From Phenylobacterium sp. (lineage in GTDB: Bacteria > Pseudomonadota > Alphaproteobacteria > Caulobacterales > Caulobacteraceae), in NCBI RefSeq assembly GCF_004297125.1, contig NZ_SCVD01000028.1, forward strand, positions 237,000-300,999: a stretch of 64,000 nucleotides of DNA. Reading direction: 5' to 3'. The notes under the pieces are model-generated. The model saw nothing but the letters and a program-made list of their open reading frames with translations, did no database searches and was not told the origin of the DNA. Made by a program: the position numbers and the translations under genes. This document shows positions 16,226-24,951 of the stretch, piece after piece. Each line of letters opens with the position of its first letter. Within the stretch, counting starts at the first letter, position 1.

Positions 16226-18019
16226 ATGAGAGCTCCGATCCTCGCCTTGAAAGAGGTCCGTCTGGCCGACGGGCCGACGATGCTGTTCGACGGCGTCGAC
16301 CTCGCGCTCGAGCCGCGGACCCGCGCCTGCCTCGTCGGCCGCAACGGCGCCGGCAAGTCGACCCTGCTGCGCATTCTCTCGGGACAGGTCGAAGCCGACG
16401 CCGGCGAGCGGACGATCGCGGCCGGGACGACCATCGCCTTCGTGCCCCAGGAGCCGGAGATCGTCGGCGCCACGGTGCTGGAGCACGCCACCTCGGGCGG
16501 CGCGCCGGCCTATCGGGCCGAGGCGACGCTGCAGGCTTTCGGGCTGGATCCGGCCAAGGGGGCCCAGGGCCTGTCGGGCGGCGAGACGCGGCGCGCGGCG
16601 CTGGCCAAGGCCTTCGCGGAGGACCCCGACGTCATCCTGCTGGACGAGCCCACCAACCACCTGGACATCCTGGCCATCGAGGTGCTGGAGGCCGAGATCG
16701 CCGCCAGCCGCGCCGCGGCCCTGATCGTCAGCCACGACCGGGCGTTCCTGGAGCGCGTCACCCAGCGCTGCTTCTGGCTGGAACACCGGCTGGTGCGGCG
16801 CCTGGACGCCGGGTTCGCGGGCTTCGAGGACTGGGTCGTGAAGATCGAGGCCCAACAGGCCGAGGAGGCGCGGCGCCAGGACAAGCTGCTGGAGCGCGAG
16901 CAGCACTGGATGGAGCGCGGCGTCACCGCCCGGCGCGCGCGCAACGAAGGCCGCCGCCGCCGGCTGCTGGCGCTGCGCGAGGCGAAGACGGAGCGCCTGC
17001 GCGAGACCCGCGGCAGCCTCAACATCGGCCTCGACTCGTCGGGCGTCTCCGGCAAGCGGGTCGCCGAGGCCAAGCATCTCTCCAAGGCGTTCGGCGAGCG
17101 CGTGATCCTGAAGGACTTCTCCACCCGCATCCTGCGCGGCGACCGGGTGGCGATCGTCGGGCCGAACGGCGCGGGCAAGACCACGATGGTGAAGCTGCTG
17201 CTGGGCGAACTCGCGCCCGACAGCGGCGAGGTGAAGCTGGGAACCAATCTCGCCGTCACCTACATCGACCAGGCCCGGGCGGCGCTCTCGCCCGAGATGA
17301 CCTTGAAGGATGTCCTGACGCCGCTGGGCGGCGACCAGGTGCTGGTGCGCGGGCAGCCGAAGCACGTGAACGCCTACGCCAAGGACTTCCTGTTCCGCGA
17401 GAGCCAGCTCCGCCAGCCGGTGAAGAGCCTGTCGGGCGGCGAGCGCAACCGCCTGCTGCTGGCGCGCGCCCTGGCCAATGCGGCCAATGTCATGGTCCTG
17501 GACGAACCCACGAACGACCTCGACATGGACACCCTCGACCTGCTCGAGGACCTGCTGGCCGACTATGAGGGCACCCTGATCCTCGTCAGCCACGACCGCG
17601 ACTTTATCGACCGGCTGGCGACCTCCACCATCGGCCTGGACGGAACCGGTCGCGCGGTCGAGACGCCCGGCGGCTGGCAGGACTTCCTGAGCCAGAACCC
17701 CGGCTTCTTCGGCGCCCCGCCCAAGATCGAGCCCGCCAAGACCGCGCCAAGACCGGCCGCCGCCCCCAAGGCGGCGTCCAAGCTCTCCTACAAGGACCAG
17801 CGGCGGTTGTCGGAGCTGGAAACGCTCATCGCAGAGATGCCAGGGAAGATGGCGGCCCTGGAGACCGCCCTGGCCGACCCGAACCTCTATTCCCGCGACC
17901 CGGTCGGCTTCGACCGGTTCAGCCGGGCGCTGGAAGCTGCGCGGGCGCAACTGGCAGCCGCGGAGGAGGAATGGCTGGAGCTGGAGGAACGCCGGGAGGC
18001 GCTGGAAGCCAGCCGCTGA
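16226..18019 (+). CDS. uup: ABC-F family ATPase, Uup type
   Basis: A 597-residue soluble ATPase with two ATP-binding cassettes that acts on ribosomes or DNA, not in transport. Cassette 1 has Walker A GRNGAGKST (about 37-45), signature LSGGE and Walker B VILLDEPTNHLD. Cassette 2 has Walker A GPNGAGKTT, signature LSGGE and VMVLDEPTNDLD. The basic linker between them is rich in Arg, and the C-terminal 90 residues form a coiled coil, as in Uup. The ATG at 16226 is favoured over 16211 because GGAG sits 7 bases before it. Confidence 0.92.
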   Translation: MRAPILALKEVRLADGPTMLFDGVDLALEPRTRACLVGRNGAGKSTLLRILSGQVEADAGERTIAAGTTIAFVPQEPEIVGATVLEHATSGGAPAYRAEATLQAFGLDPAKGAQGLSGGETRRAALAKAFAEDPDVILLDEPTNHLDILAIEVLEAEIAASRAAALIVSHDRAFLERVTQRCFWLEHRLVRRLDAGFAGFEDWVVKIEAQQAEEARRQDKLLEREQHWMERGVTARRARNEGRRRRLLALREAKTERLRETRGSLNIGLDSSGVSGKRVAEAKHLSKAFGERVILKDFSTRILRGDRVAIVGPNGAGKTTMVKLLLGELAPDSGEVKLGTNLAVTYIDQARAALSPEMTLKDVLTPLGGDQVLVRGQPKHVNAYAKDFLFRESQLRQPVKSLSGGERNRLLLARALANAANVMVLDEPTNDLDMDTLDLLEDLLADYEGTLILVSHDRDFIDRLATSTIGLDGTGRAVETPGGWQDFLSQNPGFFGAPPKIEPAKTAPRPAAAPKAASKLSYKDQRRLSELETLIAEMPGKMAALETALADPNLYSRDPVGFDRFSRALEAARAQLAAAEEEWLELEERREALEASR

Positions 18020-18204
18020 CGGCTTTCCTGTGGATCGCCAAGAACCGTTGATTTCGCTGCGGTTCCAGCTTGCCGTTCACGCTTATCAACAGATCCAACA
18101 CAGGTTCTTGACAGGCCTGCGACGTCCGCCGCCGGCAGCCCGCTTGCGTCACAAATGCTTCAGGCGCACCGTTCCCTTGCCGACAGGAACTGCGGCGCGG
18201 GCGA

Positions 18205-18425
18205 CGGAGAAACCGGCAACGGCGGACCCCAAACCAAGCGAGCGGAGTGACTGATCCAAGGCGAGAAACCGGGGCGACCCGGGATCGGACCGGAAGGTCT
18301 TTCGCCTGCAGCCGGGGAAGACACGGGGCGACCCGAGACTGAACTGGAAGTTGGCCTAGAGGCGCAGGTCCCCCAACGGATCTGTATGAGAGGGCGACGC
18401 ACCGGGCGACCGGAGCGTCGCCCTC
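18205..18425 (+). ncRNA. Candidate small RNA with internal repeats and terminator hairpin
   Basis: The block CGGGGCGACCCG occurs at 18270-18281 and 18324-18335; extended to 29 bases the two copies agree at 23 positions with a 54-base period. A third related block CGGGCGACCGG lies in the terminal hairpin loop (about 18403). The phrase GAGAAACCGG occurs twice (near 18208 and 18263). The segment ends with a perfect 11-base-pair stem. This architecture, in a gene-free region, is consistent with a structured, terminated transcript. It does not match RNase P, tmRNA, SRP or 6S RNA cores that I can recall. Strand is set by the T-containing side of the hairpin. Boundaries are approximate. Confidence 0.35.
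18390..18425 (+). terminator. Strong hairpin, probable intrinsic terminator
   Basis: Arms GAGGGCGACGC (18390-18400) and GCGTCGCCCTC (18415-18425) pair perfectly over 11 bases, with a 14-base loop. The plus-strand tail TTGCTATGT has only a few T residues, so termination may be inefficient. It lies 75 bases before the importer's first gene, and could end a transcript from the repeat-bearing segment or serve as an attenuator. Confidence 0.6.
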
Positions 18426-18499
18426 TTGCTATGTGGACCTACCTCTTGGAAGCGGCGCCGGCCCGCCCTAGGCTCCCCCCGCTTCAGTCGAGGGTCTCC

Positions 18500-19498
18500 A
18501 TGAAAGCTCTGCGTAACCTGGTCCTGGCCGCGGCCGCGTTGCTGACCGCCTGCTCGCCGGGCCAGAGGGAAGCGGCCAAGGCGCCGGCCGCCGACGCCCC
18601 GGTCACCATCCGCTTCGCCACCGACTGGCGCGCCCAGGCCGAACAGGGCGGCTTCTACCAGGCGCTCGCTTCCGGCGAATATGCGAAGCGCGGCCTCGAC
18701 GTGAAGATCATCCAGGGCGGTCCCGGCGTGAACGTGCCGCAGCTCCTGGCCTCGAACGCCGTCGAACTGGGCATGGGCTCGAACAGCTTCATCGTCATGA
18801 ACCTGGCGCAGGAGGGCGTGCCGGTGAAGGCGGTGGCCGCCTTCATGCAGAAGGACCCACAGGTGCTGATGGCCCATCCAGGCGCCGGTGTGGAGAAGCT
18901 CGCCGACCTGAAGGGCCACCCGATCCTGCTCAGCGACGCCTCGGTCACCGCCTTCTGGGTGTGGCTGAAGGCCAAGTACGGGTTCACCGACGACCAGGTG
19001 CGCAAGTACACCTTCAACGCCGCGCCGTTCCTGGCCGACAAGCGCGCCGCCCAGCAGGGGTATGTGACCTCTGAGCCCTACACCATCGAGAAGCAGGCCG
19101 GGATGAAGCCCAAGGTCTTCCTGCTCGCCGACGAGGGTTACCCCGGCTACGCCGCCATGGTGCTGGCCACCGACGGCCTGATCGCCAGGAACCCCGCGGC
19201 GGTGAAGGCGTTCGTCGAGGCTTCGGCCAAGGGCTGGACCGACTACCTGACCGGCGACCCCGCCGCCGCCGACGCGCTGATCAGGAAAGACAATCCGGAG
19301 ATGACCCAGGACGTCCTGGACCAGGCCCGGGACAAGATGCGCAGCTATGGCATCGTCAGCGGCGACCAGGCGGCGCCGGTCGGCGCGATGAGCGACGCCC
19401 GCTGGAAGGCCTTCTTTGACGTGGCCTCGGGCCAGGGCGTCTATCCGAAGACCCTCGACTACAAGAAGGCCTACACCCTGCAGTTCGCCCCGAAGTGA
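18500..19498 (+). CDS. ABC importer substrate-binding lipoprotein, NMT1/SsuA family
   Basis: A 332-residue periplasmic binding protein of the NMT1/THI5-SsuA-TauA fold. The signal sequence ends in a lipobox LLTAC (Cys19), so it should be lipid anchored. The mature part contains IRFATDWRAQAEQGGFYQAL and GGPGVNVPQLL, close to the style of hydroxymethylpyrimidine/thiamine-precursor binders, but nitrate, sulfonate and taurine binders share the fold. It begins a three-gene operon with ATPase and permease, each overlapping by 4 bases. Substrate is unresolved; no thiamine riboswitch precedes it. Confidence 0.87.
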   Translation: MKALRNLVLAAAALLTACSPGQREAAKAPAADAPVTIRFATDWRAQAEQGGFYQALASGEYAKRGLDVKIIQGGPGVNVPQLLASNAVELGMGSNSFIVMNLAQEGVPVKAVAAFMQKDPQVLMAHPGAGVEKLADLKGHPILLSDASVTAFWVWLKAKYGFTDDQVRKYTFNAAPFLADKRAAQQGYVTSEPYTIEKQAGMKPKVFLLADEGYPGYAAMVLATDGLIARNPAAVKAFVEASAKGWTDYLTGDPAAADALIRKDNPEMTQDVLDQARDKMRSYGIVSGDQAAPVGAMSDARWKAFFDVASGQGVYPKTLDYKKAYTLQFAPK

Positions 19499-20232
19499 CC
19501 GTCGCGGCGCTCAAGGACGTCGAGGTCGACTACGGTCCCGGCCGGGCCCTGGGGCCGGTGAGCCTGGCGATCGAGGCGGGCGAGACGGTGGCGCTGGTCG
19601 GGCCGTCGGGGTGCGGCAAGTCCACGGCGCTGCGGCTGCTGGCGGGCCTGGAGGCGCCGACCCGAGGGACCGTCAGCCGGGCCCCCGGGCGCGGCGAGAC
19701 GGCCGTGGTGTTCCAGGCCCCAACCTTGGCGCCCTGGCTGTCGGCGCGGGCCAACGTCGCCCTGCCGCTCGAACTGTCCGGAATCTCCAAGGCCGAAGCC
19801 TTCCGGCGCGCCGATGCGGCCCTGGCGCGGGTCGGACTGGCAGGCGCCGAGGACAAGCGCCCGGCGCAGCTCTCCGGCGGCATGGCGATGCGGGTCTCCT
19901 TGGCCAGGGCCCTGGTGACGGAGCCCAAGCTGCTGCTGCTGGACGAGCCCTTCGCCGCCCTGGACGAGATCACCCGCCGCGCGCTGGCCGACGACGTGCT
20001 CGACCTCTGGGCCGCTTCGAAGCCGGCCATCGTGTTCGTGACCCACAACGTCGAGGAGGCCGTCTACATGGCCTCGCGCGTGGTCGTGATGACCCGCGGG
20101 CCGGGCCGGATCGCCGCCGACTTCGCGGTGGCGGGGCCGATACCGCGGCCGGCGCACTTCCGCACCGACACTGGCTTCCGGACGACGGCCGAGCAGGTCT
20201 CCGCCGCGCTCGCCGAAGGGATCGCCGCGTGA
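19495..20232 (+). CDS. ABC importer ATP-binding protein
   Basis: A 245-residue ATPase energising the importer. Walker A GPSGCGKST is at residues 36-44, the Q-loop at VVFQAPTLAPW, signature LSGGMAMRVSLARAL, Walker B LLLLDEPFAALDE, and the switch His in VTHNVEEAV. This is the SsuB/TauB/ThiZ type. The start is a GTG at 19495 that overlaps the stop of the binding-protein gene as GTGA. Confidence 0.93.
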   Translation: MTVAALKDVEVDYGPGRALGPVSLAIEAGETVALVGPSGCGKSTALRLLAGLEAPTRGTVSRAPGRGETAVVFQAPTLAPWLSARANVALPLELSGISKAEAFRRADAALARVGLAGAEDKRPAQLSGGMAMRVSLARALVTEPKLLLLDEPFAALDEITRRALADDVLDLWAASKPAIVFVTHNVEEAVYMASRVVVMTRGPGRIAADFAVAGPIPRPAHFRTDTGFRTTAEQVSAALAEGIAA

Positions 20233-20984
20233 GCCGGCTGGCCCCGCTCGTCCTGCTCGCCGTGTTGCTGGCCGGCTGGGAGATCGCCTGCCGGGCGATG
20301 CAGGTCCCGGCCTATTTCCTGCCGCCGCCGTCGGCCGTCGCGATGGCGTTGAGGGACCATCTGCCGACCCTGGTCTCCGCCGCCGGCCACACGCTGTCCA
20401 CCGCGGTCATCGCCCTCGTCATCGCCAGCCTGATCGCCCAGGCGCTGGCGATCCTCACCGCCCTCAGCCCGTTGCTCGACCGGGCGATCCGCCCGCTGGC
20501 TTCGGTGGTTCAGGTGACGCCGGTGGTGGCCATCGCCCCACTCCTGCTGATCTGGGCCGGGCTGGACCATCCGGGGCGGGCGCTGGTGGCGCTGGCCGTG
20601 CTGGTGGCCTTCTTCCCGATCTTCTCCGGAGCCACAGCGGGGCTACGCGCCGCTGACCCGGACCTGGAGCGGCTGTTCACGCTGTACGGCGCCGGCCGCT
20701 GGCAGCGGGTGGCGCGCCTGCGCCTCCCATCCGCCGTGCCGTTCCTGCTGGAGGGCCACAAGGTGGGCGCGGGCCTGGCCCTGATCGGCGCGGTGGTCGC
20801 CGAGTTCGGCGCCGGGTCCGGCAAGGTCCAGGGCCTAGCGTGGCAGATGCTGGACGCCGGCAACAAGCTGCAGACGGCCCGGATGATCGCGGCCCTGGTG
20901 GTGCTGGGCGCAATGGGCGTCGCCCTGCACGCGCTCCTGGAGGCCGTGGAGCGCGCGGGCCTCAAATGGTGGCGGGGCCGCTAG
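20229..20984 (+). CDS. ABC importer permease
   Basis: A 251-residue inner-membrane protein with about six hydrophobic segments. The coupling motif typical of binding-protein-dependent permeases is present as LRAADPDLERLFTLYGAGRWQRVARLRLPSAVPF (EAA-like loop, near residues 140-175). It is the SsuC/TauC/ThiX type and completes the three-gene importer. The GTG start at 20229 overlaps the ATPase stop. The gene ends 3 bases before the convergent neighbour's stop. Confidence 0.92.
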   Translation: MSRLAPLVLLAVLLAGWEIACRAMQVPAYFLPPPSAVAMALRDHLPTLVSAAGHTLSTAVIALVIASLIAQALAILTALSPLLDRAIRPLASVVQVTPVVAIAPLLLIWAGLDHPGRALVALAVLVAFFPIFSGATAGLRAADPDLERLFTLYGAGRWQRVARLRLPSAVPFLLEGHKVGAGLALIGAVVAEFGAGSGKVQGLAWQMLDAGNKLQTARMIAALVVLGAMGVALHALLEAVERAGLKWWRGR

Positions 20985-20987
20985 CCG

Positions 20988-21653
20988 CTACTTGGCGGCC
21001 TGCTGCACGGGCTTCAGGTCGAAGCGCACGGGCACGCGCACCTTGGCGCCCACCGTCGGCATGCCCTCGGCGCTCATCAGCTCGACCTTGAACTTGGGCG
21101 CCAGGGCCAGGACAGCCTGGCCAAAGCCCTGCCCGGCCGGCTCCTCGCGGTCGACCGCGCAGCCGCTCAGCGACCCGCCGGCCTGGACGTCGCAGACCAG
21201 GGTCACGCGGATGTCGTTGGGCCCGCCCTCGGTCTTCGGGACTGCGGTCTGCAGGTCGGTGACGCTGGGCAGCGCCGCCCAGGTGGGCGTCTTCACGGTC
21301 ATGGTCCCGCCCTTGGCGAGATCGGGCGCGAAGGTGATCGGGATGCGGACCTCCGCGTCCTTGGCCAGGCCGGCGGCCCTGAGCGACTGTTGCGCCAGCT
21401 TCCGGGCCGCGGATCCGAATCCATAGCCGCGCGGCGACTCCGCCATCACGTCGCAGTCGGTCATCATCCCGCTGCGGCCGGCCGAACACATCAGCTCGAC
21501 GCCGCCGCCGATACCCGCGGCTTTCGCCTTGGCGGGATAGGCGGCCGCCATCTCGGCGGCGGTGGGGGCGGACGTCCAGACCGTCTGGGCGGCGGCGGGC
21601 GCAGCGGCGCAGACGGCGATCAGGGACGCGATGGACGCAAGCGTGCGGGACAT
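20988..21653 (-). CDS. Exported protein with two TonB-C-like repeats
   Basis: A 221-residue protein with a signal peptide (1-22, ending PAAAQ). Two similar halves follow. The first has VELMCSAG...GMMTDCDVMAESPRGYGFG and the second VTLVCDVQAG...SLSGCAVDREEPAGQGFG, each then closing with a PIxF or PVRF strand. This is the pattern of TonB C-terminal-like domains found duplicated in exported proteins of Caulobacterales and sphingomonads. It lacks the membrane anchor and proline spacer of a working TonB, so an energy-transducing role is doubtful. The ATG at 21653 is chosen because it begins the signal peptide; GGAG precedes it. Confidence 0.8.
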   Translation of the reverse strand: MSRTLASIASLIAVCAAAPAAAQTVWTSAPTAAEMAAAYPAKAKAAGIGGGVELMCSAGRSGMMTDCDVMAESPRGYGFGSAARKLAQQSLRAAGLAKDAEVRIPITFAPDLAKGGTMTVKTPTWAALPSVTDLQTAVPKTEGGPNDIRVTLVCDVQAGGSLSGCAVDREEPAGQGFGQAVLALAPKFKVELMSAEGMPTVGAKVRVPVRFDLKPVQQAAK

Positions 21654-21735
21654 GAGCGGCTCCTCCTTAAGCGGGAGCATGCTCCGGGATCGCCATCCTG
21701 GGAAGCCGGCCGGCGTAACCTTGCGACGAGCGGCG

Positions 21736-23109
21736 TTACCCGCGCGACCGCTCGTGCTGGTCGTGCAGGCGATCGATCGCATCGTTGGCCAGGACGCTGA
21801 GCGAGCGCAGGCCATGTTCGGCAAAGACGTCCAAGGCGGCGTCCAGCGCCATCAGGGCCGCCCCGCGCTCGCCGCGATCCTTGCCGGTCATGCCCATCCG
21901 GGCTTCGTACAGGCGGGCGAGATGGAGTTGCGCCAGCGCCCAGCCCACCGGGTCGCGGCGGGGCGAGAGGGCGACAAGCTCGATCTTCATCGCCGCTTCC
22001 GCCGCATCCAGCACCGCGGCGTCGCCGGTGAGTTCGGCGGTGCGGGCCAGGCAGACGGCGCGCGACACGGCAGCCGCGCCGCGCAGCGGCAGGGTCGGGG
22101 TTTCCTTCAGCACCAGGACGGCGCGGTCGTAGCAGGAGACGGCATGATCGAAGGCCCGCGAGTCGTTCGACGCCTCGCCCAGCGCCTGCAGCGCCTGGGC
22201 CAGCGCGATCTGGGTGCGGGCCCAGTCGAGGGGGCTGTGTTCGCGGGTCAGGCTGTCGAGCGCCAGCGCCAGGGCGCCCGCGCCGGCGGCCAGGGCGTCG
22301 ACGTCGCCGACCGCCTCGCCGCGCAGGGCCAGGGCCTGGCCATGGGCGATCCTGGCCCGCGCCCAGGTGAGCGGCTCGTAGGCCGAGTCCAGGCGGTCGC
22401 CGGCGGTGGAGGCCTCGCGCGCGGCCATGTCCAGCAGGTCGCCGTCCTTCAGCCGGGCGCCCCAGCCCGCCAGCAGGTCGGCGCGGATCAGGCGGGCCTC
22501 GGCGGCCAGCGCCCGGGCGGCGGTGACACGCTTGGCGATGCCATCGAGGGCGGCGATCGGCAGGTTGAAGCGCGCGATGAAGGCGCCGACGCGCTCGGCG
22601 TCCATATGGTCCAGGTCGCGCCGGCCTTCGATGGCCAGCAGCCCGACGTCGGCCAGCGGCGCGGACAGGCCGCCCTTCACATGGGCGCGGACGTCCTTGA
22701 AGGCGATCTCGGCGGCGGCGTTCAGGCCGGGATCGCCGAAGATCTCGGCGCCCAGCAGGGCGCAGAAGGCCTGTTCGCAGCGGGCGCGGGCCCAGCCGTC
22801 GCGCCGATGGGCGGCCTCGAAGCCGGCGGCGGCGGTCTCGGCGCCGGCGGCGGCCTTGCGCAGGGCCACGGGGTCGCCGGTGCGGCGGGCCACCTCACGC
22901 CAGACGATGGCGGCTTCCAGCCGGCGGCGCGGCTTGTCCTTGGCGCTGATCCGCCCGGCGGCCACGTCGGCGGCCTTGGCTTCCTGGGCCAGCAATTGAG
23001 AATCCAGCAACTCGAGCAGCGAAGTATCGCCGCCCGTCAGCCCATCCGCCGGCGACTTGCCGCGATCGGCTGCGAAGAAGCGCTTGAGTTCACGACCCAA
23101 CTCGAACAT
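21736..23109 (-). CDS. Hypothetical protein with TPR-like helical repeats
   Basis: A 457-residue Ala-rich protein without a signal peptide or membrane segments. From about residue 190 on, motifs such as PLTWARARIAHGQALALRGEA, PLDWARTQIALAQALQALGEA and PVGWALAQLHLARLYEARMG recur, each a helix pair starting with W-A-x-x-x-x-x-x-A, which resembles TPR-like repeats of the same spacing. The function is unknown. The ATG at 23109 is chosen over 23172 because the longer form has a non-domain Arg/Gly-rich start. A CtrA-type box lies 86 bases upstream (23195-23209), so cell-cycle-dependent expression is likely. Confidence 0.72.
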   Translation of the reverse strand: MFELGRELKRFFAADRGKSPADGLTGGDTSLLELLDSQLLAQEAKAADVAAGRISAKDKPRRRLEAAIVWREVARRTGDPVALRKAAAGAETAAAGFEAAHRRDGWARARCEQAFCALLGAEIFGDPGLNAAAEIAFKDVRAHVKGGLSAPLADVGLLAIEGRRDLDHMDAERVGAFIARFNLPIAALDGIAKRVTAARALAAEARLIRADLLAGWGARLKDGDLLDMAAREASTAGDRLDSAYEPLTWARARIAHGQALALRGEAVGDVDALAAGAGALALALDSLTREHSPLDWARTQIALAQALQALGEASNDSRAFDHAVSCYDRAVLVLKETPTLPLRGAAAVSRAVCLARTAELTGDAAVLDAAEAAMKIELVALSPRRDPVGWALAQLHLARLYEARMGMTGKDRGERGAALMALDAALDVFAEHGLRSLSVLANDAIDRLHDQHERSRG

Positions 23110-23194
23110 CGACCCGCTCCGGCCCCTGGGCGTCCCACGTTGGAACGTCCCTGACGGGCTTTGCCGGAACACAGCAAACCCGGAGCCGCGGGCT

Positions 23195-23228
23195 TTAACA
23201 AGTCATTAACTTGCGAGGTATGGTTAAC
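23195..23228 (-). promoter_or_regulatory. CtrA-type binding box plus half-site
   Basis: TTAACAAGTCATTAA (23195-23209) matches the CtrA consensus TTAA-N7-TTAA exactly. Eleven bases further right is ATGGTTAAC (23220-23228), the reverse complement of the TTAACCAT half-site. The block is AT-rich against a GC-rich background and sits upstream of the TPR-like gene. A further TTAACCTTGGTTAA with 6-base spacing is at about 23288-23301, at the end of rsuA. Confidence 0.6.
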
Positions 23229-23298
23229 ATCCGCAGTTTTCCGGGCCAGTAAAGCTCTGAAGATCAACAGCTTCCTGACCCTCGGTTGTTAACCTTGG

Positions 23299-24048
23299 TT
23301 AAGCGAAGAGGCTCGCTTGCTCGCCCCCCGTGAGGATTCTCCAGTCGCCCGGCTCCAGGTCGGGCGGGAGGTCCAGGCCGCCGATCCGGTCGCGGTGCAG
23401 GGCCGTGACGTGGTTGCCGACGGCGGCGAACATCCGCCGGACCTGATGGTAGCGGCCCTCGGTGATCGTGAGCCGGGCCTGCTTCGGGCCGAGCGGTTCG
23501 AGGACGGCCGGCGCCAGGGGATCGGTCTCGCCCTCCAGCATCAGGGTTCCCGCCGCGAAGACCTCGGCCTCGGTCCCTTCCAGGGGGCGGTCCAGGGTGG
23601 CGACATAGCGCTTGGCCACGTTGGCGCGAGGCGAGATCACCCGGTGCAGGAACGGGCCGTCGTCGGTGATCAGCAGGAGGCCGGTCGTGTCCTTGTCCAG
23701 GCGGCCGATGGAGGACAGGGCCGGCATCCGCGCCCGCCAGCGGGCCGGGAGCAACTCATAGACGCTGCGCCCGGCCTCGCGGTGCGAGCAGACCACGTCC
23801 AGCGGCTTGTGCATGATCAGCGTCAGCGGCGCAGGCGGGTCGACGGGCTTGCCGCTGATCTTCATGCGCTCCGGCAGGTCGGCGACGATGGGAATCTTCG
23901 CCCCGACGTCCTTCACCACCTCGCCGTCCAGCATGACCTGGCGCCGCGCGACGAGGCCGCCGACCTCGCGGCGCGAGCCGTAACCCAGGTTGGCCAGCAG
24001 GCGGTCCAGCCGCGCCATGGGCGCCTTGGGGGGGACCTTCGCGTTCAC
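23299..24048 (-). CDS. rsuA: rRNA pseudouridine synthase, RsuA type
   Basis: A 249-residue enzyme that isomerises a uridine in ribosomal RNA; for RsuA this is U516 of 16S rRNA. An S4 RNA-binding domain (about 12-60: ARLDRLLANLGYGSRREVGGLV) precedes the catalytic domain, where the active Asp lies in SIGRLDKDTTGLLLITDDG. The ending EGRYHQVRRMFAAVGNHVTALHR is characteristic. The GTG at 24048 overlaps the rsmC-like stop; an ATG at 24018 directly before the S4 domain is the alternative start. RsuA versus RluB or RluE cannot be settled by eye. Confidence 0.88.
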   Translation of the reverse strand: MNAKVPPKAPMARLDRLLANLGYGSRREVGGLVARRQVMLDGEVVKDVGAKIPIVADLPERMKISGKPVDPPAPLTLIMHKPLDVVCSHREAGRSVYELLPARWRARMPALSSIGRLDKDTTGLLLITDDGPFLHRVISPRANVAKRYVATLDRPLEGTEAEVFAAGTLMLEGETDPLAPAVLEPLGPKQARLTITEGRYHQVRRMFAAVGNHVTALHRDRIGGLDLPPDLEPGDWRILTGGEQASLFA

Positions 24049-24950
24049 TTGCGCGCCTCGATGATCTTGTAACCGCCCGCATCGTCACGAACCGTGGCGG
24101 TCTCGAAGGCGGCGGCCAGGGCGGCCTCGTACGGCAGGTGGCGGTTGGCCACGAGCCAGCAGACCCCGCCCCGGCGCAGCATCCGGGCCGCGGTGCGGAC
24201 GAAGGCGACGCCCAGCTCGCGGTCCTCGGTCCCGCCGTCGTGGAACGGCGGGTTCATCACCACGAAGTCGAGGCCGACCAGGCTGTCGTCCCACTGCCGG
24301 ACGTCGGCCCAGCGGACGGTCGCCCGCGGATCGTCCAGATTGTGCTCGGCGCAGGCCACGGCGCGGCGGTCGATGTCGAGGCAGGCCAGGCTGGTCACCG
24401 CGGGCGAGGCCAGCACGCGGGTCGCCAGCAGGCCGACGCCGCAGCCGAGGTCCGCGCCGTGGCCGGAGAGCGTCGGCAACTGCCCGATCAGGCGCGCGCT
24501 GCCCGGATCGAGACGGTCCCAGCTGAACACCCCGGGCTGCGACCAGGCGCCGAGGCCCGGCACGAGCCGCGGCGAGCCGGCGGCGATGGCCGCGTCCAGG
24601 CCGGTGGGTTCGGCGGGCCGTTTGGCGTGGCAGAACCGGTGATGCTTCCGCGCGTCCTCGACGACCGTGCAGCCGAAGCCCTCCAGCGCCTTACGCAACC
24701 GCGACCCGCCCTTGTCCTTGGGCGCGAAGGCCAGCAGCGAGGCGCCGGGCTTCAGGACCCGCAGCGCCTGGGCCAACACGTAATCCCGTTCCAGCACGCC
24801 GCCCGGCGCGAGGATGACGGCGTGGTCGATGGAGGCGTCGGGGATGGCGGCCAAGTCCGCCGAGCCGGGAACGATCGGCGAGACCTGGGTGGCGCCCGGC
24901 GGGATGTCGACGAGGCCGGGGGCTGGGGCGCCGTAGAGGAGCGTGGTCAT
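24045..24950 (-). CDS. rsmC: 16S rRNA methyltransferase, RsmC-like
   Basis: A 301-residue SAM-dependent methyltransferase. RsmC methylates G1207 of 16S rRNA. The C-terminal half holds the SAM motif HGADLGCGVGLLATRV (about 163-178) and the catalytic VVMNPPFHDGG motif of N2-guanine methyltransferases. The N-terminal half is a degenerate methyltransferase-like domain, as in E. coli RsmC. It overlaps rsuA by 4 bases, so two small-subunit rRNA modification enzymes are co-transcribed. Confidence 0.87.
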   Translation of the reverse strand: MTTLLYGAPAPGLVDIPPGATQVSPIVPGSADLAAIPDASIDHAVILAPGGVLERDYVLAQALRVLKPGASLLAFAPKDKGGSRLRKALEGFGCTVVEDARKHHRFCHAKRPAEPTGLDAAIAAGSPRLVPGLGAWSQPGVFSWDRLDPGSARLIGQLPTLSGHGADLGCGVGLLATRVLASPAVTSLACLDIDRRAVACAEHNLDDPRATVRWADVRQWDDSLVGLDFVVMNPPFHDGGTEDRELGVAFVRTAARMLRRGGVCWLVANRHLPYEAALAAAFETATVRDDAGGYKIIEARK

Positions 24951-24951
24951 C

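Larger units (their letters stand above)
18020..18499 (+). other. 480-base gene-free stretch before the ABC importer
   Basis: No open frame here has coding character. The left part (18020-18200) shows nothing recognisable. The right part holds repeated blocks and a strong hairpin described separately (18265-18354 and 18390-18425). After the hairpin, some 75 bases remain for a promoter of the importer gene at 18500. Riboswitch cores for thiamine or cobalamin were looked for and not found. Confidence 0.6.

Noticed and set aside
18030..18254. A 74-codon frame after uup
   Set aside because: Composition and residue pattern lack coding character and it has no ribosome site.
18205..18425. RNase P RNA, tmRNA or thiamine/cobalamin riboswitch in the repeat segment
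   Set aside because: CGGGGCGACCCG recalls a piece of RNase P RNA, but the invariant GAGGAAAGTC and ACAGAA cores are missing. No tmRNA tag frame and no riboswitch core were found.
20988..21653. A working TonB energy transducer
   Set aside because: The protein has a cleavable signal and two TonB-C-like repeats, but no membrane anchor and no proline-rich spacer.
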